Shown here: positions 46,480 to 56,280 of the stretch, piece after piece
Layout: each line of letters opens with the position of its first letter
Position numbering within the stretch: the first letter of the stretch is position 1
From: Achromobacter ruhlandii
Lineage (GTDB): Bacteria > Pseudomonadota > Gammaproteobacteria > Burkholderiales > Burkholderiaceae_B
Assembly (NCBI RefSeq): GCF_902859695.1
Contig: NZ_CADIJL010000007.1
Coordinates: 62,001 to 126,000, forward strand
DNA length: 64,000 nucleotides
Direction: 5' to 3'
The notes under the pieces: model-generated
Told to the model about the DNA's origin: nothing
What the model saw: the letters and a program-made list of their open reading frames with translations, nothing else
Database searches by the model: none
Made by a program: the position numbers and the translations under genes

Positions 46480-47507
46480 TTCTGGAATTTCCGGGTATAT
46501 GCGCAGAAATCTTCCAGCTTGGCTCGCGCCGCGCCGGTGGAAATCAGTTCAAATGCTAGCGCTAACGCTGCGGGAATGGAATCGGCTTTGTTGCCTGCGT
46601 AAATGGCGAGACCCGCATTCAGCGCGACGATGTCGCGGGCGGTGCCCTCGACATTGTCCAGCGCCTCTATGACAAGCTCGCGCGACTGTTCGCGATTGGA
46701 CACCTTGATGCTGCGATTGGACATCATGGATAGCCCGTAGTCCTCGGGGTGGATCTCGTACTCGCTGACCTTGCCGTCCTTGAGTTCGCCCACCATGGTG
46801 GCGCCGCCGAGCGAAGCCTCGTCCATGCCGTCCTTGCCGTGCACCACCAGCACGTGGCGCGAGCCCAGGCGTTCCAGCACGCGTACCTGGATGCCCACCA
46901 GGTCGGGGTGGAACACGCCCATCAGCTGGTTGGCGGCGCCGGCCGGGTTGGTCAGCGGGCCGAGGATGTTGAAGATGGTGCGCACCGCCAGTTCCTTGCG
47001 GACCGCGGCCACGTTCTTCATGGCGCCGTGATGGGCGGGCGCGAACATGAAGCCGATGCCGGTGGCCTGGATGCACTCGGCCACCTGTTCGGGCGTCAGC
47101 ACCAGGTTGGCGCCCAGCGCTTCCAGCACGTCGGCGCTGCCGCTCGACGAGGACGCGCTGCGGTTGCCGTGCTTGGCGATCGGCACGCCGGCCGCCGCCG
47201 CCACGAACATGGCGGTGGTGGAGATGTTGAAGGTGTGGCTGCCGTCGCCGCCGGTGCCGCACATGTCGAGCAGGTCTTCGGGGTTGGGCGTGACCACCGG
47301 CGTGGCGAACTCGCGCATGACCTGCGCGGCCGCGGTGATTTCACCCACCGTTTCCTTTTTCACGCGCAGACCCATCAGCAGGGCGCTTGCGATCTGCGGC
47401 GACATCTCGCCGCGCATCAGCATGCGCATCAGATGCAGCATTTCGTCGTGGAAAATTTCGCGGTGTTCGATACAGCGCGTCAGCGCTTCGGAGGGGGAGA
47501 TCGTCAC
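46476..47507 (-). CDS. trpD: Anthranilate phosphoribosyltransferase TrpD
   Basis: A 343-aa enzyme joining anthranilate and PRPP. The PRPP-binding loop [52 protein letters not shown] is clear (residues about 81-132), with [39 protein letters not shown] and [17 protein letters not shown]. It overlaps trpC by 4 bp and follows trpG by 12 bp. It is not fused to TrpG, unlike in enterobacteria. Confidence 0.96.
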   Translation of the reverse strand: MTISPSEALTRCIEHREIFHDEMLHLMRMLMRGEMSPQIASALLMGLRVKKETVGEITAAAQVMREFATPVVTPNPEDLLDMCGTGGDGSHTFNISTTAMFVAAAAGVPIAKHGNRSASSSSGSADVLEALGANLVLTPEQVAECIQATGIGFMFAPAHHGAMKNVAAVRKELAVRTIFNILGPLTNPAGAANQLMGVFHPDLVGIQVRVLERLGSRHVLVVHGKDGMDEASLGGATMVGELKDGKVSEYEIHPEDYGLSMMSNRSIKVSNREQSRELVIEALDNVEGTARDIVALNAGLAIYAGNKADSIPAALALAFELISTGAARAKLEDFCAYTRKFQK

Positions 47508-47519
47508 GGTGCGTCCTTC

Positions 47520-48086
47520 TTAGGCGAGGTTCAGGAAATTGCACAGCAGGGCGTGGCCGTGTTCGCTGAGCACGGATTCGGGGTGGAACTGTACTCCGTA
47601 CAGGGGCAGCGTCTTGTGGCGCACGCCCATGATGTCGCCGTCCGGCGCCGTGGCGGTCACGGCCAGGCACTCGGGCAGCGTCGCCGGGTCGATGGTCAGC
47701 GAGTTGTAGCGGATGACAGTGTACGGCGTCGGCAGGTCGGTGAAGATGTCCGTCCCGGTATGCGAGATGCGCACGGTCTTGCCGTGCATGATCTGCTGGG
47801 CGCGGACGATGTTGCCGCCGTAGGCGGCGCCGATGGCCTGGTGGCCCAGGCACACGCCCAGGATCGGCTTCTTGCCGGCAAAGGCCTGGATGACGGGCAC
47901 CGAGATGCCGGCCTCGGCCGGCGAGCACGGGCCGGGCGACACGCAGATGCGGTCGGGGTTGAGCGCGGCGATCTCTTCCAGGGTGATCTGGTCGTTGCGC
48001 GCCACGCGCACGTCCTCGCCCAGTTCACCGAAGTACTGGACCAGGTTGTAGGTAAACGAGTCGTAGTTGTCGATCATCAACAGCAT
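47520..48086 (-). CDS. trpG: Anthranilate synthase component II (glutamine amidotransferase) TrpG
   Basis: A 188-aa class-I amidotransferase giving ammonia to TrpE. It starts [23 protein letters not shown]. The nucleophile Cys is in [17 protein letters not shown]; the catalytic His/Glu are in [26 protein letters not shown] forms the oxyanion region. It may also serve PabB. The ATG at 48086 fits the family; an in-frame start at 48128 would add 14 non-conserved residues. It lies 58 bp after trpE. Confidence 0.95.
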   Translation of the reverse strand: MLLMIDNYDSFTYNLVQYFGELGEDVRVARNDQITLEEIAALNPDRICVSPGPCSPAEAGISVPVIQAFAGKKPILGVCLGHQAIGAAYGGNIVRAQQIMHGKTVRISHTGTDIFTDLPTPYTVIRYNSLTIDPATLPECLAVTATAPDGDIMGVRHKTLPLYGVQFHPESVLSEHGHALLCNFLNLA

Positions 48087-48144
48087 TTTTTTCTCCAGGC
48101 GGGCCGATTCGCGGCCCGGGGCGGTCATTGGGGCGGCGGGCGTC

Positions 48145-49665
48145 TCAGATGGGCTCGTCCAGGCCGTGCTGGACCTGCTCGGCGGCGCGCAGCACGGCGC
48201 GGGCCTTGGCCTCGGTCTCGGCCCATTCGGCTTCGGGGTTGGAGTCGGCCACGATGCCGGCGGCGGCCTGCACGTACAGCGTGCCGTCCTTGATGACGCC
48301 GGTGCGGATGGCGATGGCCACGTCCATTTCGCCGCCGTAGCTGAGGTAGCCGGCCGCGCCGCCGTAGATGCCGCGGCGCACGGGCTCGAGCTCGTCGATG
48401 ATCTTCATGGCCTCGACCTTGGGCGCGCCGGTCAGGGTGCCGGCCGGGAACGAGGCGCGCAGCACGTCCATGCTGCTCATGCCGGGATTCAGGTTGCCGG
48501 TGACGTTGGACACCAGGTGCATCACGTGCGAATAGCGCTCGATCACCATGGTGTCGCTGACCTTGACCGACCCCACCTCGGCGACGCGGCCGACGTCGTT
48601 GCGGGCCAGGTCGATCAGCATCACGTGCTCGGCCACTTCCTTGGGGTCGGCCTTGAGCTCGGCGGCCAGGGCGGCGTCTTCCTCGGGCGTGGCGCCGCGC
48701 TTGCGGGTACCGGCCAGCGGGCGGATGGTGACCTGCGACTTGGGCGCGCCGTCCACCACCACGCGCTCCTGGCGCACCAGGATCTCGGGCGACGCGCCCA
48801 CCACCTGGAAGTCACCGAAGTTCCAGAAGTACATGTAGGGGGAGGGGTTGAGCGACCGCAGGGCGCGGTACAGCGAGAGGGGGGAGTCGCGGAAGGGCTT
48901 GGCGATGACCTGGCCGATCTGCACCTGCATCAGGTCGCCGGCGGCGATGTGTTCCTTGGCGCGGTGCACGGCCGCCAGGTAGTCTTCCTTCTTGAAGTCG
49001 CGCCGCTCTTCGGTCTGCATGCTGGCGTGGCTGTAGGGAATTTCCACCGGGCGTCGCAGGCGCGCGCGCAGGTCGTGCAGGCGCTGCTGGGCGCGGCTGT
49101 AGCTTTCGGGCTGGCCCGGGTCGGCGTAGACCATCAGGTAGATGCGGCCGGCCAGGTTGTCGACGATGACCAGTTCGTCCACGTGCATCAGCATCAGGTC
49201 GGGCGTGCCGCCTTCCATGCCGGCCGGGAACGGCTTCACGGCGGGACCCAGGCACGGTTCGATGTGGCGCACGGTGTCGTAGCCGAAGTAGCCGGCCAGG
49301 CCGCCGCAGAAGCGCGGCATGCCGGGGCGCAGGGCCACCTTGAAGCGGGCCTGGTACTGCTCGATGAAGGCCAGCGGGTCGCCGTCGTGGGTTTCCACGA
49401 CCTTGCCGTCGTGCAGCACTTCGGTGCGGGTGCCGCTGGCGCGGATCACCGTGCGGGCCGGCAGGCCGATGAACGAGTAGCGGCCGAAGCGCTCGCCGCC
49501 CACCACCGACTCCATCAGGCAGGTCATGCGGCCGGCCTGCGGGCCGGCATGGGCCAGCTTCAGGTAGATGCCCAGCGGGGTGTCCAGGTCGGCGTAGGTC
49601 TCGGCCACCAGCGGGATGCGGTTGTAGCCTTGGGCGGCGAGGGCTTTGAATTCGATTTCGGTCAT
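48145..49665 (-). CDS. trpE: Anthranilate synthase component I TrpE
   Basis: A 506-aa chorismate-utilising enzyme forming anthranilate, first step of the Trp branch. The Trp feedback site region is visible ([20 protein letters not shown]). The catalytic domain has [117 protein letters not shown] and [18 protein letters not shown] 49665 is the family start. The leader upstream (49698-49886) contains a Trp-rich peptide and alternative hairpins, so expression is likely attenuated by tryptophan. Confidence 0.96.
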   Translation of the reverse strand: MTEIEFKALAAQGYNRIPLVAETYADLDTPLGIYLKLAHAGPQAGRMTCLMESVVGGERFGRYSFIGLPARTVIRASGTRTEVLHDGKVVETHDGDPLAFIEQYQARFKVALRPGMPRFCGGLAGYFGYDTVRHIEPCLGPAVKPFPAGMEGGTPDLMLMHVDELVIVDNLAGRIYLMVYADPGQPESYSRAQQRLHDLRARLRRPVEIPYSHASMQTEERRDFKKEDYLAAVHRAKEHIAAGDLMQVQIGQVIAKPFRDSPLSLYRALRSLNPSPYMYFWNFGDFQVVGASPEILVRQERVVVDGAPKSQVTIRPLAGTRKRGATPEEDAALAAELKADPKEVAEHVMLIDLARNDVGRVAEVGSVKVSDTMVIERYSHVMHLVSNVTGNLNPGMSSMDVLRASFPAGTLTGAPKVEAMKIIDELEPVRRGIYGGAAGYLSYGGEMDVAIAIRTGVIKDGTLYVQAAAGIVADSNPEAEWAETEAKARAVLRAAEQVQHGLDEPI

Positions 49666-49697
49666 GGCGGGTCTCGTGGGCGATGGGTATCTGCTTG

Positions 49698-49746
49698 GGA
49701 CCGGGCGCACAACAAAAAGCCCGGTCCAGGTTACTGGTTCCGGGCT
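49698..49746 (-). terminator. trp attenuator: terminator and competing antiterminator hairpins
   Basis: On the minus strand AAGCCCGG-AA-CCAG, loop TAAC, CTGG-A-CCGGGCTT is followed by a T-run: an intrinsic terminator at 49714-49746. The same GGACCGGGC arm (minus-strand, 49719-49727) can instead pair with GCCCGGTCC downstream (49698-49706), placing the T-run in the loop and destroying the terminator. The two folds are mutually exclusive, as expected for attenuation ahead of trpE. Confidence 0.8.
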
Positions 49747-49811
49747 TGGCTCTGTGTTCTACACAGTATCGGCGCTTGGAGGCGGGGACGCGTCCAGGGC
49801 CGGGAAGGGAA

Positions 49812-49886
49812 TCATCGCCACCCGGAAGACAAACGCCACCAGCGCCACGAGGCGCCGAGCATTTGGTTCTGGATGGAAACGTTCAT
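49812..49886 (-). CDS. trpL: trp leader peptide (TrpL-like)
   Basis: A 24-aa open frame from ATG 49886 to TGA 49812, containing four Trp codons clustered as W-R-W-W-R...G-W-R near the C-terminus. It precedes the attenuator hairpins and trpE by the right distance. Ribosome stalling at these codons when Trp-tRNA is low would favour the antiterminator. No good Shine-Dalgarno is visible before the ATG, so the exact start is less sure than the Trp cluster. Confidence 0.75.
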   Translation of the reverse strand: MNVSIQNQMLGASWRWWRLSSGWR

Positions 49887-49941
49887 CAGGAGGATATCGG
49901 TTCGATAGTCAGGTATGCCGTCAAGGGCGCGGACCCTAGCT

Positions 49942-50649
49942 TCAGGCCTGGGCTTTCGCGGCGTTCTGGTTCTGATTCCAGAGCGCCACCCACTGGGCGG
50001 CGTTGACGAGCGTGTCCACTATACCATCGACATCGAGCTCGCGCACGTCACGGCCTTCGTTGTAACCGTAAGGCACCACCAGCACCTGGGTGCCGGCGCT
50101 GCGGCCGGCCTGGGCGTCGTTGATGGAATCGCCGATGGTGACGGCCTCGGCCACCGTCACGCCCAGCAGTTCGCAGGCGTGCAGCACCTGGTCGGGGTCG
50201 GGTTTGCGGCGGGCGCAGGTGTCGCCGCACACCACCGCGTCGAAGAACCCGGCCAGGCCGGTGCGTTGCAGCAGCGGCAGGGTGAATTCGGTGGGCTTGT
50301 TGGTGACCACGGCCAGCTTCAGGCCCTGGTCGCGCATGTGCTTGAGCCCTTCCATGACGCCCGGGTAGACCTGGGCGCGTTCGCCGTTGACCAGGTGGTA
50401 GTGGCGGTAGAAGGCCTCGCGCGCCCGGGCGAAGTCCTCGGGCGACGGATCGGCGGCGTCCAGGCTGCCGGCCAGGCTGCGGCGCACCAGGTTGTCCACC
50501 CCCTTGCCGACGAAGGTGGCCACGACATCCTCGCGCAGCGCGATCATGCCGAGTTCCACGCGCATGGCGTTGGCCGCGAAGGCCAGGTCGGGGATGGAGT
50601 CGAGCAGGGTGCCGTCCAGGTCCAGCAGCGCGGCGCGGAAGGGAGTCAT
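49942..50649 (-). CDS. gph: Phosphoglycolate phosphatase Gph (HAD family)
   Basis: A 235-aa HAD hydrolase removing phosphate from 2-phosphoglycolate. Motif I AALLDLDGTLLDSIPD holds the nucleophile Asp (D11) and acid Asp (D13). A helical cap follows (VGKGVDNLVRRSLAG). Motif II is in LAVVTNKPTEFTLPLL, motif III is the Lys in CARRKPDPDQVLHACELLG and motif IV is TIGDSINDAQAGRSAG. It is 12 bp downstream of rpe, and the next transcript unit on this strand is the trp leader. Confidence 0.93.
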   Translation of the reverse strand: MTPFRAALLDLDGTLLDSIPDLAFAANAMRVELGMIALREDVVATFVGKGVDNLVRRSLAGSLDAADPSPEDFARAREAFYRHYHLVNGERAQVYPGVMEGLKHMRDQGLKLAVVTNKPTEFTLPLLQRTGLAGFFDAVVCGDTCARRKPDPDQVLHACELLGVTVAEAVTIGDSINDAQAGRSAGTQVLVVPYGYNEGRDVRELDVDGIVDTLVNAAQWVALWNQNQNAAKAQA

Positions 50650-50661
50650 GGCGGGTATTCC

Positions 50662-51357
50662 TCAGACGGCGGTGGTTTCGCCGATGGCGATCTGCTCGCG
50701 CATGGACTTGATGATGCCGGGGTAGTCGGGCTTGCCGAAGATGGCCGAGCCGGCCACGAAGGTGTCGGCGCCGGCGCGGCGGATTTCGGCGATGTTGTCG
50801 ATCTTCACGCCGCCGTCCACCTGCAGCACGATTTCGTGGCCGCCGGCCTGGGTCCAGGCGTCGATGCGGGCGCGGGCCTCGCGCAGTTTGGTCAGCGCGC
50901 CGGGGATGAAGCTCTGGCCGCCGAAGCCAGGGTTGACCGACATGATCAGCACCAGGTCGACCTTGTCCATGACGTGGTCCAGGTACGACAGGGGCGTGGC
51001 GGGGTTGAACACCAGGCCGGCCTTACAGCCGTTCTCGCGGATCAGCGACAGGGTGCGGTCGACGTGGCGGCTGGCTTCCGGGTGGAAGCTGATGTAGTTG
51101 GCGCCGGCCTTGGCGAACATCGGCACCAGGGCGTCCACCGGCTCGACCATGAGGTGCACGTCGATCGGCACGGAAACATGGGGACGGATCGCCGCGCAGA
51201 CCATCGGGCCGATGGTCAGGTTGGGCACGTAGTGGTTGTCCATCACATCGAAATGGATCCAGTCGGCGCCGGCGGCGACCACGTCACGCACTTCCTCGCC
51301 CAGGCGGGCGAAGTCGGCGGACAGGATGCTGGGGGTGATGCGGGTGGTGGTAGACAT
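50662..51357 (-). CDS. rpe: Ribulose-phosphate 3-epimerase
   Basis: A 231-aa TIM-barrel epimerase of the pentose phosphate and Calvin pathways. Landmarks: [47 protein letters not shown] (metal His/Asp), [50 protein letters not shown] and [32 protein letters not shown] 51357 matches the family; an in-frame ATG at 51381 would add eight residues. First gene of the rpe-gph pair, divergent from apaG. Confidence 0.95.
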   Translation of the reverse strand: MSTTTRITPSILSADFARLGEEVRDVVAAGADWIHFDVMDNHYVPNLTIGPMVCAAIRPHVSVPIDVHLMVEPVDALVPMFAKAGANYISFHPEASRHVDRTLSLIRENGCKAGLVFNPATPLSYLDHVMDKVDLVLIMSVNPGFGGQSFIPGALTKLREARARIDAWTQAGGHEIVLQVDGGVKIDNIAEIRRAGADTFVAGSAIFGKPDYPGIIKSMREQIAIGETTAV

Positions 51358-51426
51358 GGTGTTCGGGGTGGGTGAAGGCATAATGTGCCATTATTGCAGC
51401 TTGCTCGTGCCACACAGGAAAGGACT

Positions 51427-51801
51427 GTGAAACCCTACGACCTGAGCGTCTCTGTCACTCCGCGCTTCGTGCCTGAACAGTCCGATCCCGGCGAGCAGCA
51501 ATTCGTGTTCGCCTATACCGTGCGCATCACCAATACCGGGGAACACCCGGCCCAGGTGATCAGCCGCCACTGGATTATCACCGATGGCAACCAGCGCGTG
51601 CAGGAAGTGCGCGGGCTGGGCGTCGTGGGCCAGCAGCCCCTGCTGGCGCCCGGCGAGACCTTCGAATACACCAGCGGCTGCCCCTTGCCCACGCCGGTCG
51701 GCACGATGCGCGGCACCTACCATTGCGTCGGCGAGAACGGCATTCCGTTCGAAGTGCCGATTCCCGAATTCGTCCTGGCCATGCCGCGTACCCTGCATTG
51801 A
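51427..51801 (+). CDS. apaG: Co2+/Mg2+ efflux protein ApaG
   Basis: A 124-aa beta-sandwich (FnIII-like) protein of unresolved biochemical role, historically tied to cobalt resistance. Seen: YDLSVSVTPRFVPEQSDPGEQQFVFAYTVRITNTGEHPAQVISRHWIITDGNQRVQEVRGLGVVGQQPLLAPGETFEYTSGCPLPTPVGTMRGTYHCVGENGIPFEVPIPEFVLA, highly conserved in the family, full length. The start is GTG 51427, with AGGAAAGGA just upstream. It is followed by mltA. Confidence 0.95.
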   Translation: MKPYDLSVSVTPRFVPEQSDPGEQQFVFAYTVRITNTGEHPAQVISRHWIITDGNQRVQEVRGLGVVGQQPLLAPGETFEYTSGCPLPTPVGTMRGTYHCVGENGIPFEVPIPEFVLAMPRTLH

Positions 51802-51842
51802 CGCGGGGCGCGGCCATACGTTGTACGGTTTTCCATCTGCTC

Positions 51843-53141
51843 ATGAAGCGCATTCTTAGCCTGTCCGTGCTGTCGGTCCTGCTGGCGGCATGTACCACCC
51901 CCTCGGAGATCCCGCCCGAATCCGGCGAACCCGGCGCTGGCGCGCGCCCCACGGCCGTCGATGGCCCGCTGGTGGTGCCGGCGCTGTCGGCCCTGCCCGA
52001 TACGCCGCCCCGCGCGCTGGCCGGCAAGTACAAGGCCGGCACCTGGGCCGAGATGCCGGGCTGGACCAATGACGATCTGGCCCAGATCTGGCCCCTGTTC
52101 CTGCGCAACTGCAAGGGGCTGATGCGCCCGACCAGCGGCAACCTGGCCGCGCCGGCGCGCGCCACCCCGCGCGCCTGGCAGCCGGTGTGCGCCGCGGCGG
52201 CCGATCCGTCGCGGGCGCCGGCCGCCAACGACCCCGAGGGCGTGCGCCGCTTCCTGCAGACCTACCTGCAACCCTGGCGCCTGAACGCCGCCGACGGCAA
52301 GCCGGCCACCAATACCGTCACCGGCTATTACGAGCCGCTGGTGCGCGGTTCGCGCCGCCAGGGCGGCAACTATCAATGGCCCCTGTACGCGGTGCCGGCC
52401 GACCTGCTGACCATCGACCTGGGGTCGGTCTATCCGGAACTGGCTGGCAAGCGCGTGCGCGGCAAGCTCGACGGCAAGCGCGTGGTGCCCTATGACACCC
52501 GCGCGGCCATCGAGTCGACCGGCCGCCGTCCGCCGGTGGTGGTGTGGGTCGACGACCCGGTCGACAACTTCTTCCTGCAGGTGCAGGGTTCGGGCCGCGT
52601 GCTGCTGACCGATGGCCCCGACAGCGGCAAGACCATCCGCGTGGCCTACGCCGACCACAACGGCCAGCCCTACGTGTCCATCGGCCGCTGGCTGGCGGAC
52701 CGCGGCGAGCTGTCGGCCGACCAGGCCTCGATGCAGAACATCCGCGCGTGGGCGCAGCGCAATCCCAAGCGCGTGCCCGAGATGCTCAACGCCAACCCGG
52801 CGGTGGTGTTCTTCCGCGAAGAGCCGGTGATCGATCCCGAACTCGGCCCCAAGGGCGCCTATGGCGTCAACCTGGCGCCGAAACGCGCGATCGCGGTGGA
52901 CGCCGGCTTCGTGCCGCTGGGCACGCCGGTGTTTCTGGCCACCACCTTCCCTGCCTCCGACCGGCCGTTGCAGCGCCTGGTGTTCGCGCAGGACACCGGC
53001 ACCGCCATCCGCGGCGCGGCGCGCGCCGACTTCTACTGGGGCTACGGCGACGAGGCCGGCCAGCAGGCCGGGCGCATGAAGCAGCGCGGCCAGATGTGGC
53101 TGCTGTGGCCGAAACAGGCCGGGGAGCCGAGCGCAAGATGA
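51843..53141 (+). CDS. mltA: Membrane-bound lytic murein transglycosylase A MltA
   Basis: A 432-aa outer-membrane lipoprotein cleaving peptidoglycan glycan chains. The signal peptide ends in the lipobox LLAAC (Cys17). The MltA domain shows VTGYYEPLVRGSRRQGGNYQWPLYAVPADLL and DDPVDNFFLQVQGSGRVLL. The C-terminal 3D domain has the catalytic Asp motif VDAGFVPLGTPVFL...LVFAQDTGTAIRGAARADFYWGYGDEAGQQAGRMKQRGQMWLLWPK. Its stop overlaps the next gene by 4 bp (ATGA). Confidence 0.95.
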   Translation: MKRILSLSVLSVLLAACTTPSEIPPESGEPGAGARPTAVDGPLVVPALSALPDTPPRALAGKYKAGTWAEMPGWTNDDLAQIWPLFLRNCKGLMRPTSGNLAAPARATPRAWQPVCAAAADPSRAPAANDPEGVRRFLQTYLQPWRLNAADGKPATNTVTGYYEPLVRGSRRQGGNYQWPLYAVPADLLTIDLGSVYPELAGKRVRGKLDGKRVVPYDTRAAIESTGRRPPVVVWVDDPVDNFFLQVQGSGRVLLTDGPDSGKTIRVAYADHNGQPYVSIGRWLADRGELSADQASMQNIRAWAQRNPKRVPEMLNANPAVVFFREEPVIDPELGPKGAYGVNLAPKRAIAVDAGFVPLGTPVFLATTFPASDRPLQRLVFAQDTGTAIRGAARADFYWGYGDEAGQQAGRMKQRGQMWLLWPKQAGEPSAR

Positions 53142-54307
53142 CACACCAGATCGTGGTTTGCGGGGCCGGCATCGTCGGCCTGTCCTCGGCCCTGGCGCTG
53201 GCCCGCCGCGGCCAGCGCGTGGCCCTGCTGGCGCCGCGCATGAGCGTGCCGCCGGCCGATCCCAACCATTACCACGCCCGCGTCTACGCCATTTCGCCCG
53301 CCAGCCAGCGTTTCCTGGCCGAGCTGGGCGTGTGGGACGCGCTGCCGTCGGCCCGCCTGACGCCGGTGCAGGCCATGGAGATCCATGGCGACGCCGATGG
53401 CCTGGTACACCTGAACGCCTGGCAGGCGGCCCTGCCGCAACTGGCCTGGATCGTCGAATCCGGCGAGATCGAGCGGGTGCTGATCCAGGCCGTGCGCATG
53501 TTCGGCATCCCCTGGCTTGAAGACCGCTGCACCGGCTACCAGGCTGGCACGGTGGAAACCGAGAGCGGCGCCCGCATCCAGGCCGAATTGTTCGTCGGCG
53601 CCGATGGCGCCGCTTCGCCACTGCGCACCGCCGCCGGCCTCAAGCACGACGCCGTGTCCTACCACGACACGGGGCTGGTGGTGAACCTGGACGCCGAGCG
53701 CGCCCACCAGGGCACCGCCTTCCAGTGGTTCCGCGACGACGGCGTGCTGGCGCTGCTGCCGCTGCCGGACACGGCGGACGGCCCGCAGGTGTCGATGGTC
53801 TGGTCGATGCGCGACGCGCAGGCCCGGGAATTGCTGGCCCTGCCGCCCGAGGAACAGGCCGCGCGGCTCGAATCGATGCTGGAACACGCGGCGCAGGGCC
53901 GCCTGGGCCGCCTGAAGGTGCGCAGCACGCTGCACGGTTTCCCGCTGACGCTGGAGCGCGCCCAGATGGTGGCGCCCGGCATCGCGCTGGCCGGCGACGC
54001 GGCGCATCGCCTTCACCCGCTGGCCGGGCAGGGCCTGAACCTGGGCCTGGGCGACGTCGAGGCGCTGGCTCGCACCGTGGCCGGACGCGAACCCTACCGC
54101 CAGGCCGGCGACCTGCGCGTGCTGCACCGCTACCAGCGCGCCCGCGCCGAGCCGGTGCTGGCGTTGCGGCTGGCCACCGACGGCCTGCACAAGCTGTTCG
54201 GCTCGCGCGCCACGCCGCTGGTGTGGCTGCGCAATGCCGGCATGCACTGGGTCGAGCGCGCGCCGCTGGTCAAGCGGCGCCTGATCGCCGGCGCATCGAC
54301 GAATTAG
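53138..54307 (+). CDS. FAD-dependent UbiH/UbiF/VisC-type hydroxylase
   Basis: A 389-aa flavoprotein monooxygenase of the ubiquinone-biosynthesis hydroxylase family. The N-terminal FAD dinucleotide fold is VVCGAGIVGLSSALALARRGQRVALLAP. The second FAD motif ALAGDAAHRLHPLAGQGLNLGLGDVEAL (near 290) is the UbiH-family signature. VGADGAASPLRTAAGL is the central DG motif. It is co-translated with mltA through a 4-bp overlap and followed by dsbC. Which ring position it hydroxylates (UbiF, UbiH or UbiI) cannot be told here. Confidence 0.9.
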   Translation: MTHQIVVCGAGIVGLSSALALARRGQRVALLAPRMSVPPADPNHYHARVYAISPASQRFLAELGVWDALPSARLTPVQAMEIHGDADGLVHLNAWQAALPQLAWIVESGEIERVLIQAVRMFGIPWLEDRCTGYQAGTVETESGARIQAELFVGADGAASPLRTAAGLKHDAVSYHDTGLVVNLDAERAHQGTAFQWFRDDGVLALLPLPDTADGPQVSMVWSMRDAQARELLALPPEEQAARLESMLEHAAQGRLGRLKVRSTLHGFPLTLERAQMVAPGIALAGDAAHRLHPLAGQGLNLGLGDVEALARTVAGREPYRQAGDLRVLHRYQRARAEPVLALRLATDGLHKLFGSRATPLVWLRNAGMHWVERAPLVKRRLIAGASTN

Positions 54308-54437
54308 GGACCGGTCCCGGGACGGAACCCGCCCGCGGCGGGCGTGTCTGATTCCCGGAAGGCCGGCCCGGGCCGGGCGCCGGATCGGTTACGCTTTCGG
54401 CCATCGAAGGCGAGACGTCACAAATACAGGAGTCCCC

Positions 54438-55241
54438 ATGAATTTCCGTTTTTCCGCCGTGCTGGCGGCCTGCTTCATGGCCGCCGGGCTGGGCCTGTCG
54501 GCCGGCGCCCAGGCGCAGGCCAGCGGCGACAAGTCCGTCTCCACCAATTCGGTCGGCAAGGCGGACAAGGGCGGCAAGAGCTATTCCACCACCCAGGTGG
54601 CGCCGGCGGACCCCGTGGCGGACGCGGTCAAGGAACGTTTCAAGCAACGCTTCACCGGCATGGACGTGACCGCCGTGCGCCGCACGCCCTACGGCCTGTT
54701 CGAGGTGCAGCTGGGCATGGACCTGCTGTACACCGATGAAAAGGTGACCTGGGTCATGGAAGGGCCGTTGATCGACGCCATGACGCGCCGCGACGTCACC
54801 CGCGAGGCGCAGGAAAAGCTCGGCTCCATCCCGTTCGACCAGTTGCCGCTGGACCTGGCCATCAAGCAGGTCAAGGGCGACGGCTCGCGCAAGGTCGCCA
54901 TTTTCGAAGACCCCAACTGCGGCTACTGCAAGCAGTTGCGCAAGACGCTCGAAGACGTGGACAACCTCACCGTCTACACCTTCCTGTACCCGATCCTGTC
55001 GCCGGACTCGAACACCAAGGTGCGCGATGTCTGGTGCGCGCCGGACCCGGGCAAGGCCTGGGACGACTGGATGCTGCGCGGCCAGAAGCCGGCCACCGCC
55101 AATTGCAGCGTGCCCGAGGACAAGCTGCTGGCGCTGGGCAAGCAACTGATGGTGCGCGGCACCCCCACCTTGTTCTTTGCCGACGGCACGCGCATCAGCG
55201 GCGCGCTGCCGCTGGACCAGCTCAAGGCACGACTGAACTGA
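54438..55241 (+). CDS. dsbC: Thiol:disulfide interchange protein DsbC
   Basis: A 267-aa periplasmic disulfide isomerase. The signal peptide runs to about residue 27 (AAGLGLSAGAQAQA), followed by a 30-residue Ser/Lys/Gly-rich linker unusual for the family. Then come the N-terminal dimerisation domain (VKERFKQRFTGMDVTAVRRTPYGLFEVQLG) and a thioredoxin domain with active site Cys161-Gly-Tyr-Cys164 (FEDPNCGYCKQLRKTLE). The structural disulfide region VWCAPDPGKAW...ANCSV and cis-Pro RGTPTLFFADG complete it. Confidence 0.94.
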   Translation: MNFRFSAVLAACFMAAGLGLSAGAQAQASGDKSVSTNSVGKADKGGKSYSTTQVAPADPVADAVKERFKQRFTGMDVTAVRRTPYGLFEVQLGMDLLYTDEKVTWVMEGPLIDAMTRRDVTREAQEKLGSIPFDQLPLDLAIKQVKGDGSRKVAIFEDPNCGYCKQLRKTLEDVDNLTVYTFLYPILSPDSNTKVRDVWCAPDPGKAWDDWMLRGQKPATANCSVPEDKLLALGKQLMVRGTPTLFFADGTRISGALPLDQLKARLN

Positions 55242-55304
55242 CCGGCGCGGGTCGCGTCGGCCGGGCGGCTGGCGCGGCAAGCGCCACGCCACCCGGAGAC
55301 AGAC

Positions 55305-56261
55305 TTGAAAATCGCAATACTCGACGATTACCACGACGTTGCCAAACGCTACGCGGACTGGGGTTCCCTGGGCGGCGACGCCGACGTGCGGATCTTCAAC
55401 AACTTCATCCCCGACGACCAGGTCGAGGCGACGCTCGAACCGTTCGACGTGATCGTGGCCATGCGCGAGCGCACGCCGTTCCCGGCCGACCGCATCCGCG
55501 CGCTGCCCAACCTGCGCCTGCTGGTCACCACCGGCATGCGCAACAACGCTATCGACATGCCGGCCTGCGCCGCGCAGGGCATCGTGGTCAGCGGCGCGCC
55601 TGGCAGCGCCGACGCCAACACCGCCACCGCCGAACTGGCGTGGGCCCACATCCTGGCCCTGTTCAAGCACCTGCCCGCCGAGGACGCCGCCATGCGTCGC
55701 GGCATGTGGCAGACCGGCATGCCCGAGCCGCTGGCCGGCAAGCGCCTGGGCGTGCTGGGGCTGGGCAAGTTGGGCGCGGCGGTGGCCAAGGTGGGCCTCG
55801 CGTTCGGCATGGACGTGGTGGCCTGGAGCCCCAACCTGACCGACGAGCGCGCCGCCGAGGCGGGCGTCACGCGGGTCGACAAGCACGAGCTCTTCGCCAC
55901 GTCCGACGTCGTCAGCCTGCACCTGATCCTGTCCGATCGCAGCCGCCACATCGTCGACGCCGCGGCGCTGGCCGCGATGAAGCCGACGGCCTACCTGGTG
56001 AACACCTCGCGCGCCGGCCTGGTGGACCAGGCGGCGTTGATGGACGCGCTGGTGAAATTCCGCATCGCCGGCGCCGGCCTGGATGTGTATCCGGAAGAGC
56101 CCTTGTCGCCCACCGACAGCGTGCGCGACCTGGACAACGTCATCCTGACGCCGCACCTGGGCTACGTCAGCCGCGAGAACTTCGAGGCCTTCTACCGCAA
56201 CGCGCTGGAGGCCGTGAAGGCCTGGCGCGCCGGCCAGCCGGTGCGGGTGTTGAACGGCTGA
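55305..56261 (+). CDS. D-2-hydroxyacid dehydrogenase family protein
   Basis: A 318-aa NAD(P)-dependent dehydrogenase of the D-isomer-specific family (SerA/GhrB-like). Seen: KIAILDDYHDVAKRYADWGSL at the N-terminus, the Rossmann motif GKRLGVLGLGKLGAAVAKVGLAFGMDVVAWSPN, LVNTSRAGLVDQAALMDAL with the substrate Arg, EEPL (catalytic Glu region) and ILTPHLGYVSRENF with the catalytic His. The start is TTG 55305, supported by CCGGAGAC 8 bp upstream. The substrate is not evident. A repeat array and terminator follow. Confidence 0.9.
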   Translation: MKIAILDDYHDVAKRYADWGSLGGDADVRIFNNFIPDDQVEATLEPFDVIVAMRERTPFPADRIRALPNLRLLVTTGMRNNAIDMPACAAQGIVVSGAPGSADANTATAELAWAHILALFKHLPAEDAAMRRGMWQTGMPEPLAGKRLGVLGLGKLGAAVAKVGLAFGMDVVAWSPNLTDERAAEAGVTRVDKHELFATSDVVSLHLILSDRSRHIVDAAALAAMKPTAYLVNTSRAGLVDQAALMDALVKFRIAGAGLDVYPEEPLSPTDSVRDLDNVILTPHLGYVSRENFEAFYRNALEAVKAWRAGQPVRVLNG

Positions 56262-56280
56262 GCCGGCAGGGGAAAGGCGA

